A stretch of 64,000 nucleotides of DNA, from positions 372,001 through 436,000 of the forward strand of contig NZ_AJKR01000003.1 of the NCBI RefSeq assembly GCF_000257665.1, read 5' to 3'. Positions 1-9,200 of the stretch are shown piece after piece (the stretch's first letter is position 1; each line of letters begins with the position of its first letter). The translations under genes were made by a program, and so were the position numbers. The notes below the pieces were generated by a model. It was not told the origin of the DNA. It worked only from the letters and a program-made list of their open reading frames with translations, and did not search any database. The DNA is from Candidatus Aquiluna sp. IMCC13023 (lineage in GTDB: Bacteria; Actinomycetota; Actinomycetes; Actinomycetales; Microbacteriaceae).

Positions 1-66
1 TTCTTTCGGCGAACGAATTCATCCATCGATGTCTTCGCCGTATTCCCCAAGAACTTGGGCTCAAAA

Positions 67-83
67 GTGATGCGTCGCATCAC
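67..83. promoter_or_regulatory. Perfect 17-nt palindrome upstream of the helicase gene
   Basis: The sequence GTGATGCG-T-CGCATCAC is a perfect inverted repeat with 8-bp arms around one central base, ending 17 bp before the helicase start at 101. No U-run follows it, so it does not look like a terminator. Its size suits a dimeric repressor operator, but the regulator is unknown. The rest of 1-100 shows no certain gene; a short - strand reading frame starting near 22-26 and leaving the window is possible but unsupported. Confidence 0.4.
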
Positions 84-100
84 ATGAAAGTAATTACATT

Positions 101-1462
101 ATGTCTTCAAAGACCTTTATTGACCTTGGCGTGCCAGCCGAAATTGCGGCTGTGCTAAGTGCTCAAGGCATTGATACACCGTTCCCCATCCAAGTAGATT
201 CGCTACCGGACACCCTGGCGGGCAGAGATGTTTTAGGTAGAGGTAAAACTGGATCTGGCAAAACCTTGGCTTTTGGCATCCCAATGGTGGCCAGGCTTGC
301 TGTTTCCTCAAACAGTAACCATGGAATGCTTAAGCCAAGAGGCTTGGTACTCGCACCAACCCGTGAACTAGCCACGCAGATTACAAACGCGCTCCAACCA
401 TTGGCTAACGCTATGGACCTAAGAGTGACAACAATCTTTGGAGGAGTTCCTCAAAAGAAGCAGGTTCAAGCACTCAGGGATGGTGTCGAGATTATCGTCG
501 CGACCCCCGGCCGACTCGAAGACCTAATGGCTCAGGGCATTTTGAAGTTAGATGCGATTGAGATCACAGTGTTGGATGAAGCTGACCACATGGCGGACCT
601 TGGTTTCTTGCCGGGGGTTACCAGGATTTTGAATGCCACTCCGAGAGGCGGCCAGCGCCTATTGTTCTCGGCGACCTTGGATAACGGAGTAAAAAAGCTC
701 GTAGATAAGTTTTTGCAGAACCAGGTTATGCACGCAGTTGACGAAGCCAACTCCCCGGTTACCCAGATGACCCACCACGTGCTTGAAGCTTCTGACGCGG
801 AAGCAAAGAAGCGATTGGTTTACGCCCTGGCTTCCGGAACAGGAAGAAGAATCTTGTTCATGCGAACCAAGCACCACGCCAAAAAACTTGCTAAAGCACT
901 GACTCAAGCCGGCATACCGGCCGTTGATCTACACGGCAATCTTTCCCAAGCCGCTAGGGATCGAAATCTAGAGGCTTTTAGCTCTGGTCGGGCCAAAGTA
1001 CTAGTGGCTACAGACGTTGCAGCAAGAGGTGTTCACGTTGACGGAGTAGACCTCGTAATTCACGTTGATCCACCTGCTGAGCACAAGGCATACCTTCACC
1101 GCTCTGGCAGAACAGCAAGGGCTGGAGCATCGGGTGATGTGGTGACGATATCTCTGCCGACCCAACGCAAAGATTTATCTGACTTGCTAAGCAAAGCCAA
1201 GATCTCCGTGAAGCCAAGGTCCGTCACTGAAAAGTCACCGGAAGTAATAGCTCTCATTGGAGAAGTTGCCGAATATGTGAAGCCAACTGCTCCAGTAGTC
1301 CAACCCAAAAAGACTGGCACATCGACTGGTCGAAATGCCCAGCGAAAGCGAGCACTGAGCGAATCTGGGAAGCCTCAAAATCAGCAGTCAAGAGCACCCG
1401 GTTCGAGACCCCATTCGCAAGGCGCAACAAATGGATCGCGTCGCCGCCAAAATTCGAGATAG
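101..1462 (+). CDS. DEAD-box ATP-dependent RNA helicase
   Basis: Superfamily 2 RNA helicase expected to unwind RNA duplexes in ribosome assembly or mRNA turnover. All core motifs are visible: Q-motif region (FPIQ near 28-31), Walker A GKTGSGKT (48-55), PTRELA (86-91), DEAD (159-162), SAT in the middle, and HRSGRTARAG (333-342). The protein ends in a basic, Arg/Gln/Ser-rich tail from about residue 400, typical of RNA-binding extensions of this family. The length (453 aa) is normal. The ATG at 101 has only a weak Shine-Dalgarno sequence. The specific paralogue (RhlE, DeaD and so on) cannot be assigned from sequence alone. Confidence 0.93.
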   Translation: MSSKTFIDLGVPAEIAAVLSAQGIDTPFPIQVDSLPDTLAGRDVLGRGKTGSGKTLAFGIPMVARLAVSSNSNHGMLKPRGLVLAPTRELATQITNALQPLANAMDLRVTTIFGGVPQKKQVQALRDGVEIIVATPGRLEDLMAQGILKLDAIEITVLDEADHMADLGFLPGVTRILNATPRGGQRLLFSATLDNGVKKLVDKFLQNQVMHAVDEANSPVTQMTHHVLEASDAEAKKRLVYALASGTGRRILFMRTKHHAKKLAKALTQAGIPAVDLHGNLSQAARDRNLEAFSSGRAKVLVATDVAARGVHVDGVDLVIHVDPPAEHKAYLHRSGRTARAGASGDVVTISLPTQRKDLSDLLSKAKISVKPRSVTEKSPEVIALIGEVAEYVKPTAPVVQPKKTGTSTGRNAQRKRALSESGKPQNQQSRAPGSRPHSQGATNGSRRRQNSR

Positions 1463-1485
1463 GTCGAGTGCCCGCTAAATAAAAA

Positions 1486-1519
1486 GTGCCCTCGGCAGGA
1501 ATCGAGCCTGCGACCAAGA
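1486..1519 (-). repeat. Partial tRNA-Arg copy (3' half), direct repeat of 2425-2458
   Basis: These 34 bases match the 3' end of tRNA-Arg at 2425-2458 with a single difference (position 1506). They cover the 3' acceptor strand, T arm and variable region, in the same orientation as the intact tRNA. The match stops before the anticodon stem, and the CCA-encoding bases are not preserved. An intact tRNA plus a direct repeat of its 3' part is the usual footprint of integration at a tRNA 3' end. Here it encloses one SDR gene and no integrase, so this is a remnant or a simple duplication. Confidence 0.75.
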
Positions 1520-1557
1520 ACTCTTGTCACGCCATTTCAGCCTGCTAGCCTGAAAAC

Positions 1558-2349
1558 ATGTTCGATCTATCTGGAACCACCGCCCTGGTAACCGGAGTTG
1601 GCGCAAAAGGTGGCATTGGCTTTTCCATCGCGCAGCACCTACTGCTTCAGGGTGCCTCGGTGCACATCACCTCAACAACCAAAAGGGTTCATGAACGTGC
1701 CGACGAACTAATAGAACTGCTGCAAGAAACTTCAGGAACAGGTATTTCTAGAGTCAGCGCCACGATCGCTGATTTGACGGACTCAGACCAGGTCCAACAG
1801 CTGTTTTTCGGCCTTAAAAAACTCGACATTTTGGTAAACAACGCGGGCATGACCTCGGCCAAGGCTCCACTTGGCGATGACGAGACTACCGACCTAACCC
1901 AAATCAGCGATGAGTCTTGGGCATTGGGCACTTCTCGAAATCTGGACACGGTTTTCAAAGTCACTCGAGCCGCACTCCCGCTTCTTCGAGTATCCACCAG
2001 GGGCCGTATCATCATGGTTTCATCTGTGACTGGCCCACGTATGGCAATGAAACATCAACCCGGTTATGCCGCGGCAAAGGCCGCAGTGGTTGGACTGATG
2101 AGGTCTCTGGCGTTGGATGAAGCCAGGCACCAAGTCACCTGCAATGCCATCCTGCCGGGATGGATAGCCACGGACACCCAGTTGAAGGATGAGTCCCGCC
2201 AGGGCCTCGGAACACCGCTTGGTCGCTCTGGAACGCCTGCAGAGATTGCTGCCACCGCGCTTTGGTTAGCGTCCAAGGAGTCCGCTTACCTGACCGGCCA
2301 AGAAGTAGTGGTTGACGGCGGTAATTCGATCGCAGAAGAGCGTAGCTGA
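1558..2349 (+). CDS. SDR family NAD(P)-dependent oxidoreductase (FabG-like)
   Basis: Classical short-chain dehydrogenase of 263 aa that would reduce or oxidise a carbonyl/alcohol substrate with NAD(P)(H). Visible signature: glycine-rich nucleotide loop TGVGAKGGIG (12-21), NNAG (94-97), catalytic serine at 155/156, and the YxxxK pair Y170/K174. The C-terminal TGQEVVVDGG motif is typical of 3-oxoacyl-ACP reductase relatives. Substrate is not predictable. The gene stands alone between a tRNA-Arg fragment and intact tRNA-Arg, which suggests it arrived by integration at the tRNA, although composition looks like that of the neighbours. Confidence 0.9.
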   Translation: MFDLSGTTALVTGVGAKGGIGFSIAQHLLLQGASVHITSTTKRVHERADELIELLQETSGTGISRVSATIADLTDSDQVQQLFFGLKKLDILVNNAGMTSAKAPLGDDETTDLTQISDESWALGTSRNLDTVFKVTRAALPLLRVSTRGRIIMVSSVTGPRMAMKHQPGYAAAKAAVVGLMRSLALDEARHQVTCNAILPGWIATDTQLKDESRQGLGTPLGRSGTPAEIAATALWLASKESAYLTGQEVVVDGGNSIAEERS

Positions 2350-2422
2350 AACGCATTCGTTGTTTTGCGTCCGGCGGCAAGAAAACGGGTGTGCCGCAGA
2401 TCAGAAGCTTTCGGTATTAACT

Positions 2423-2498
2423 TGGTGCCCTCGGCAGGAATCGAACCTGCGACCAAGAGATTAGAAGGCTCCTGCTCTATCCACTGAGCTACGAAGGC
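2423..2498 (-). tRNA. tRNA-Arg (anticodon TCT)
   Basis: On the - strand a full cloverleaf of 76 nt including encoded CCA can be folded: acceptor GCCTTCG pairs with CGAGGGC (one G-U), D stem GCTC/GAGC, anticodon loop CTTCTAA, T arm GCAGG/CCTGC. The anticodon TCT reads AGA/AGG arginine codons. The anticodon stem is imperfect (a C-U mismatch next to the loop and a G-U at its base). A 34-nt copy of the 3' part lies at 1486-1519. Confidence 0.92.
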
Positions 2499-2653
2499 GG
2501 AGTTGGCTTTGAAGCCTTCCTCAGTCTACAAGCTCGTGTCAAGAAAGGTTTTGGTATGGCCGAAACTCGGCCCTAAAAAAATTGACTAACTCATGACAGA
2601 TCTGGGCCACCAAACACACCTTTTTGAGCAATAGAATGATGTTGTAAATCCCA

Positions 2654-5600
2654 ATGAGAGCCGGCCAGCCAATGACGCTTAGCACGACCCAGATTCCAAT
2701 CGTTCCCGCAAAAGATGAACTATCCGCGGCAGTGATCGAGCAGGTGCAGCACTGGGTACTAGATGCCTCTCAGCAAAAAAATTCGCAAGCGGCCGATCGA
2801 CTGTCCGGTCTACTCCAGGACGCGAACGGGCTGGATTTCGCGGTCGGTTTTGTGGACGGAGTAATCAGGCCCGAGAGCCTCAAGGTCGCAGCGAAGAACC
2901 TGTACCGCCTCCGAAAAATCACACCAAAATTTTTACCTTGGATCCTTCGAGCCATGGTGTCTCTTGGGGCCAACCTAGCCAGGCCTTTTCCATGGATTGT
3001 TATTCCAATTGCCCGTAAAGTCTTGCGCTCGTTTGTTGCGCACCTAGTTATTGATGCAACTCCAACCAAATTGAGTAGAAGCATCTCCCGTCTTTCGAAG
3101 CAGGGCTCGACTCTGAATGTGAACCTTTTGGGTGAGGCAGTCCTTGGAGACAAAGAAGCAGACCGCAGACTGCAGAAAGTCAAAGATGTTCTTTCCCGGC
3201 CGGATGTTAGTTATGTGTCGGTAAAAGTGTCTGCGATCGTTTCGCCCCACTCGCCATGGTCGTTCAATGAAACCGTAAGCGACGTGATTGAGCGCCTCAC
3301 CCCGCTATACCGAATTGCTTCAGAGTCAAAAAAGCAAAAGTTTATAAACCTAGACATGGAGGAGTACCACGACCTCGATATGACCGTGGCGGTCTTCAAG
3401 GGCATATTGTCAAAACCAGAATTTGCTAACCTTCAGGCCGGCATCGTCTTACAGGCCTACTTGCCGGACGCAGTAAGAGCGATGATAGACATTCAGCAGT
3501 TCGCTGCCGGTCGCGTCTTAGCTGGGGGTGCTCCGGTCAAAGTCAGGGTCGTAAAGGGCGCTAACTTGCCGATGGAGCGAGTGGATGCAGAATCTCACGG
3601 CTGGCCACTTGCAACAGTGGAATCCAAAGCGGCAGCGGATGCCAACTACAAGAGGGTGCTGAACTATGCGCTGACTGAAGAGCGCGTGGCAAACGTTCGG
3701 ATTGGCGTGGCGGGACACAACCTATTTGATCTTGCCTTCGCCTGGCTGTTGGCTTCGCAGCGAAATGCTCAAACCGGCATGGACTTTGAGATGCTGCTGG
3801 GGATGGCTGAGGCTCAGGCAAACGTCATCAGGAAAACAGTTGGCACTCTAGTTCTATATACGCCGGTAGTTCACCCACAGGAATTCGATGTTGCCATCGC
3901 CTATTTGATTAGACGATTGGAGGAGGGCGCCTCTAAAGAGAACTTCCTTTCAAACGCGTTTAGGTTAGCCGACCCGGACATTTTCCAAGTTGAAGAGGAA
4001 CGCTTCAGGGTGTCTCTAACCATGCTTGATTTGGAAATCCCGATTCCTAACCGACTACAAGACCGTCGCAACGACGTAGTATTTCCGCCTGCGGGCGGCT
4101 TCGCGAATGCCGCAGACACTGATCCGTCTTTAGCCGGCAACCGAGTCTGGGGCTACGAAATCATTGCTCGCGCCGGTACCAGTGATATCGGTTTAGCCCT
4201 GGTAGCGAGACAAACAATCTCCAGCGAGGCCGAGCTTCAAGAAGTTATCGACAGTGCTGTCCATGGTGGAGCGCGATGGGGTAGCGAGTCTCTGCAGACT
4301 CGCGCCGCAAAGCTCCACGAAATCGGTGTGGCACTGGAAGCCAATAGAGGCAGCCTAATAGAAGTCGCCATGGCCGAGGCCGGCAAGACAATTGATCAGG
4401 CCGACACCGAGATATCAGAGGCCGTTGACTTCGCTCACTACTACGCTCAGCGGGCGCTTGAGCTCGACAGCATAGATGGTGCAAGCCCAATCCCATTTGG
4501 CCTCACCGTTGTGACTCCCCCGTGGAACTTTCCAATTGCTATTCCGGCCGGTGGTGCGTTAGCAGCTCTCGCTGCAGGCTCTGCAGTAATTTTCAAGCCT
4601 GCGGGCGCCTCGGCGAGATGCGGTGCGGTTCTTGCAGACATAATTTCCAAAATTATCGACGAAGATATATTTATTCCGATTCAACTAAGTGAGTCTGGGC
4701 TCGGCAAGCAGCTACTGTCCCATCCTAAAGTCGACCAAGTGATCCTGACCGGTGGTTACGAGACGGCCCAGTTGTTCAAGAGCTTCCGCCCTGACCTGAG
4801 ACTGCTAGCAGAAACCAGCGGCAAGAACGCAATTATTGTTACCGAGAGCGCTGACTACGATCTGGCGGCTAAAGACATTGCCTACTCCGCCTTTGGTCAT
4901 GCTGGTCAAAAATGTTCGGCTAGCTCGCTGGTTATCTTGGTCGGATCCGTCCACAAATCAAAGCGATTCCTGCGCCAGCTTCATGATGCGGTGAGTAGTA
5001 TGCACGTCGGCCATGCCAACGACCCCAGGACACAAATGGGGCCCATGATCGCTGCCCCTTCAGGAAAGCTACTCGAGGGCCTGACAAAGCTTGGCCGGGG
5101 AGAAAAATGGTTACTTGAGCCTTCCCAGCTGGATGACTCCGGAAAACTGTGGTCACCAGGAATCCGAGTTAATGTCGTGCCGAATTCGACCAGCCACCTG
5201 ACCGAGTACTTTGGTCCAATTCTGTCCATCATGATCGCACCCAATCTAGAGGCGGCAATCGCGCTTCAGAACTCAGTGGACTACGGATTGACAACCGGGA
5301 TCCACTCCCTGGATGCAGTCGAAATTGAAAAGTGGCTTGCCACAATTCAGGCCGGAAACCTCTACGTAAATCGCGGCATCACCGGAGCTATCGTCCAGCG
5401 TCAACCCTTCGGGGGCTGGAAACGCTCGAGTGTAGGCCCCAGCACAAAGGCTGGCGGGCCAAACTACATTCTTAGCCTTACCAACTGGGAGAGCTCGCAT
5501 TCGACTGCTAGCGCCGAGATTATGAACAAGAGTGTTAATGAACTGCTTGCTATTGCTCAGTTGACGGACTTTTCTGACACCGAAATGGAATCGCTTGTTC

Positions 5601-6103
5601 GCGCTGCCAAATCTGATCAGGCGGCGCTAACGGAGACCTTCAGTAACGCAACCGATCCTTCCGGCCTAGACAGCGAGCGGAATGTTCTTCGATATCGAAG
5701 AAGCGATTGCGTGCTTCGTATTGAAAAGACTGCGACCAGTCAAGAGACCATGAGAGCCCTTTCGATTGCGCTGGTGCTAGGAAACCTCGACATCAGTGCT
5801 TTTGAACTGAAAAAAAACGTAGCCTCACTTCTAAAAAAATCTGGTTTGCGCGTTGCCCTAGAAGACCAGGCCGCTTTCGAACAGCGGCTAGCGGCGAGCC
5901 CGCGGCGAGTTCGACTGGTCGGCGGCGCACCACAAATTGATGCCGACAGCGCTTTTTCCAACTGCGACGTGGCTATTTACGGCAATGAGCTGACCGAATC
6001 TGGACGAATTGAACTGTTGCCATATTTCAAGGAGCAGTCAGTGACTGTGACCGGTCACAGGTTCGGAACCCCGGTTCAGTTTGTTGCCGAGCTCAGTATC
6101 TAA
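2654..6103 (+). CDS. putA: Bifunctional proline dehydrogenase / delta-1-pyrroline-5-carboxylate dehydrogenase
   Basis: Converts proline to glutamate in two oxidation steps: an FAD-dependent proline dehydrogenase barrel (about residues 60-470, with VRVVKGANLPMER) followed by an NAD-dependent aldehyde dehydrogenase (about 500-960). The ALDH catalytic pair is present: E720 in LAETSGKN and C754 in GHAGQKCSAS. About 180 further residues form a C-terminal PutA-type extension. There is no N-terminal ribbon-helix-helix DNA-binding domain, so it should not repress its own gene as E. coli PutA does. The ATG at 2654 lacks a clear ribosome-binding site; a second in-frame ATG at 2672 is an alternative. 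Length 1149 aa fits the actinobacterial family. Confidence 0.93.
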   Translation: MRAGQPMTLSTTQIPIVPAKDELSAAVIEQVQHWVLDASQQKNSQAADRLSGLLQDANGLDFAVGFVDGVIRPESLKVAAKNLYRLRKITPKFLPWILRAMVSLGANLARPFPWIVIPIARKVLRSFVAHLVIDATPTKLSRSISRLSKQGSTLNVNLLGEAVLGDKEADRRLQKVKDVLSRPDVSYVSVKVSAIVSPHSPWSFNETVSDVIERLTPLYRIASESKKQKFINLDMEEYHDLDMTVAVFKGILSKPEFANLQAGIVLQAYLPDAVRAMIDIQQFAAGRVLAGGAPVKVRVVKGANLPMERVDAESHGWPLATVESKAAADANYKRVLNYALTEERVANVRIGVAGHNLFDLAFAWLLASQRNAQTGMDFEMLLGMAEAQANVIRKTVGTLVLYTPVVHPQEFDVAIAYLIRRLEEGASKENFLSNAFRLADPDIFQVEEERFRVSLTMLDLEIPIPNRLQDRRNDVVFPPAGGFANAADTDPSLAGNRVWGYEIIARAGTSDIGLALVARQTISSEAELQEVIDSAVHGGARWGSESLQTRAAKLHEIGVALEANRGSLIEVAMAEAGKTIDQADTEISEAVDFAHYYAQRALELDSIDGASPIPFGLTVVTPPWNFPIAIPAGGALAALAAGSAVIFKPAGASARCGAVLADIISKIIDEDIFIPIQLSESGLGKQLLSHPKVDQVILTGGYETAQLFKSFRPDLRLLAETSGKNAIIVTESADYDLAAKDIAYSAFGHAGQKCSASSLVILVGSVHKSKRFLRQLHDAVSSMHVGHANDPRTQMGPMIAAPSGKLLEGLTKLGRGEKWLLEPSQLDDSGKLWSPGIRVNVVPNSTSHLTEYFGPILSIMIAPNLEAAIALQNSVDYGLTTGIHSLDAVEIEKWLATIQAGNLYVNRGITGAIVQRQPFGGWKRSSVGPSTKAGGPNYILSLTNWESSHSTASAEIMNKSVNELLAIAQLTDFSDTEMESLVRAAKSDQAALTETFSNATDPSGLDSERNVLRYRRSDCVLRIEKTATSQETMRALSIALVLGNLDISAFELKKNVASLLKKSGLRVALEDQAAFEQRLAASPRRVRLVGGAPQIDADSAFSNCDVAIYGNELTESGRIELLPYFKEQSVTVTGHRFGTPVQFVAELSI

Positions 6104-6136
6104 TTGACAGGAGCTTCTAAGGTGACGGCTCGTTAT

Positions 6137-6157
6137 TTTAGGGACTAATCTCCTAAA
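6137..6157. promoter_or_regulatory. Inverted repeat TTTAGG-N9-CCTAAA before the RND gene
   Basis: An imperfect 21-nt palindrome with 6-bp arms lies about 45 bp before the TTG start at 6201, in the only intergenic gap between putA and the RND permease. Efflux genes are often controlled by TetR or MarR repressors binding such sites, but no regulator gene is adjacent. Function is inference. Confidence 0.28.
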
Positions 6158-6200
6158 CTGTTGAGTTCTCCGTAAAGCCAATAATCAAAGAGGTAATTAG

Positions 6201-9200
6201 TTGTCAAATATTTCCAGACTTTCGCTAGCAAATCGCGCTGTTGTTGCGCTAATTACTTTGATTATCGGTGTATTTGGCCTGCTGTCCGTTGGAAACCTAA
6301 AACAGGAGCTCATTCCATCCATCGAGATTCCGTCGGCAGCAATTGTGACCTCCTACGCTGGAGCATCACCCGAGGTAGTAGACAGTCAAGTTTCCATAAT
6401 TATCGAAAACGCCGTTATTGGGCTTGAGGGCCTGGAATCAACTAGCGTCACTTCATCAACTGGACTATCGGTGCTAAGAGTATCTTTCGAGTTTGGCACC
6501 AGCACCTCTGATGCGACCGAAAGGCTCAATAACGCTATTAGCGCGGTCGAGGCTTTGCTTCCTTCAGATGTGAATCCTCAAGTTATCTCGGGCAGCTTCG
6601 ACTCGGTTCCAATCATCGTCCTTGCGATTTCGGCGAATAATGGTGACAACGAGAGCCTCAGTGCAGAACTTGACAAGATTGCACCTTCGGTTTTCCAGCA
6701 AGTAGAAGGCATTAGAGACATTGCCGTGTCCGGAGGTAAGCAAAAAAGACTCAATTTAGAACTCGACCAGGTAGCTCTTGCTCAAAATGGTCTCAGCCAA
6801 CGAGACATCTCCACAGCCTTGCGTGCTAACGGACTGGTTTTGCCAGTTGGTTCTCTGACTGACGCAGATGGCAGCATCTCGATTCAGATGGGAAATGCTG
6901 TTGACACAGTTTCCTTGATGGAGTCACTTCCTCTAATCTCGGCAACGCCGAATCCAAGCGCACTTGGTGTTGTGACAATCGGCGATGTTGCAACAGTCAC
7001 TTACGAAGATGCTCCAATCACCTCAATTGCTCGAACCAATGGCAACGAAACCCTAGCTATTTCGATAACGAAGACTCCGGACGGCAACTCGGTTGACGTA
7101 TCGGGAGGCATCCAAGACTTGATCCCCGATCTAAGAGCGGCTCTAGCCACAGACGTTACTGTGGTCACGATTTTTGACCAGGCGCCATTTATTGAAGAAA
7201 GCATCAAAGACTTGACAGTCGAGGGCCTACTCGGTCTTGGATTCGCAATCCTAGTGATTCTGATTTTCCTATTGAGTGTTAAATCCACGATCATTACTGC
7301 TATTTCGATTCCGACATCATTGCTTATAACTTTTATCGCTTTGGAATTTGCGGATTACTCCCTAAACCTATTGACGCTTGGTGCTTTGACAATCGCGATT
7401 GGACGAGTAGTCGATGACTCGATTGTGGTTATTGAGAACATAAACCGACACCTGAGCTATGGCGAGGAACGCGTGAAAGCGGTTCTCTCCGGAGTCAAGG
7501 AAGTCGCCCTGGCGATCACATCTTCTACCCTGGCCACCGTTGCAGTCTTCCTCCCAATCGCGTTAGTTTCTGGATTAGTCGGCGAGCTATTCCGCCCCTT
7601 CGCATTCACCGTTGCAATAGCCTTGCTCGCCTCACTACTTGTATCACTAACCATCGTTCCAGTGCTGGCGTACTGGTTCCTTCGCATGCCAAAGCGTCTT
7701 TTGGCAGCTCAAGCCGCTGACCCAGTCGCCTTCGAGGCGAACCAGCGCGAAGTAGAGGAGCAACGCGAAAAGCGGAGCCTGCTTCAGCGCGGTTACATTC
7801 CGATCCTCAAGGGCACCAAGAATCACCCTTGGGTCACTCTGACAGCTGCAGTATTGATCTTGGGCTACACGCTCTCACTTGTTCCACTTCTAAAAACCAA
7901 CTTCATCGATGGTGGCGGGTCAAACCAGTTCGACGCCTCGCTGAGCATGCCAAGCAACGTGACGCTCGAGGAACAAGACAAAGCCTCGGCTCTTCTTGAA
8001 AATCAAATCATGGCTCTCGACGGTGTCGAAGTAGTGCAAAGCACTATCGGATCATCTGGAGCTGATGGCAGGGTCGCCTTTGGAAGAGCCGCCTCCGGTG
8101 TACGCCTGACAATAACCGCAGAAGATGGCGCGGACGTGGAAATCCTTCAAACAGAGGTCCGTCAACTTGAAGTACCCTCGGGAAGCGAAATCACAGTTTC
8201 GACTGGAGGAGGCTTTGGTTCCAGCGAGACAATCGACATTGAGGTATCAGCAAGCGATCCCGCACTTCTCCAGGAATCCGTTAATAATCTTGTTACGGGA
8301 CTAGCCGATGTTCAAAATGTAAGCTCGATCACGACGACCCTGGACGCGGATCAAAGAGTTCTAGAGGTAGTTGTAGACAGGCAGAAGGCCGCAAGTTACT
8401 TGTTGACTGAGACCACAGTTACCGGAATAGTCGCCTCCCAACTTCGCCCTTCGTCGCTTGGTACCTTGAACATCGAGGGTAAGGACGCTGATGTTTATAT
8501 CTCGGGCGCCCAAGCTCCAGAATCCATTGACGAGGTGAAAGCTTTGTCAATACCGACCCTTCAGGGGCCTGTCCGTCTGGACAGCATTGCTACTATCACT
8601 GAAGTTCTGAAGCCGACCTCGATAACATCTGAGCGAGGCAACCGCACCGCAACAGTTTCGCTAGCCCCAATTGGAGAGGACCTGGGCGCTATTTCGGCGG
8701 ACATCACCGAGACCCTAGAGCTCATTGAACTGCCGGCCGGTGCGGAAGCAATCGTTGGTGGAGCAGCGGCCGATCAGGCCGAGAGCTTCAGCCAGCTGGG
8801 CACAGCCGTGCTCGCGGCGATTGCCATTGTCTACATTGTCATGGTTGCAACATTTGGCAGCCTAATTCAGCCGCTATTGCTGCTGGTCTCAATTCCGTTT
8901 GCCGCGATTGGAGCCCTAGGGCTCTTGCTAATCACCGACACTGCTCTTGGAGTTCCCGCCCTAATAGGAATGCTGCTGCTGGTTGGGCTGGTGGTCACCA
9001 ACGCAATTGTGTTGTTGGACTTAGTCAATCAGTATCGGAAGAAGGGCGTAAGCGTCGAGGAGTCTCTGATTGCTGGAGCACGGCAAAGGCTGAGACCAAT
9101 CCTGATGACGGCTTTTGCGACGATCTTCGCCCTTACTCCCCTAGCACTTGGCGTGACTGGGAACTCCGGCTTTATTTCTAAACCACTAGCGATAGTGGTA

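Noticed and set aside
2558-2572. Inverted repeat GGCCGA-AAC-TCGGCC before putA followed by A-rich sequence
   Set aside because: The A-run is on the wrong strand for a terminator, and the stem is only six base pairs; no further support.
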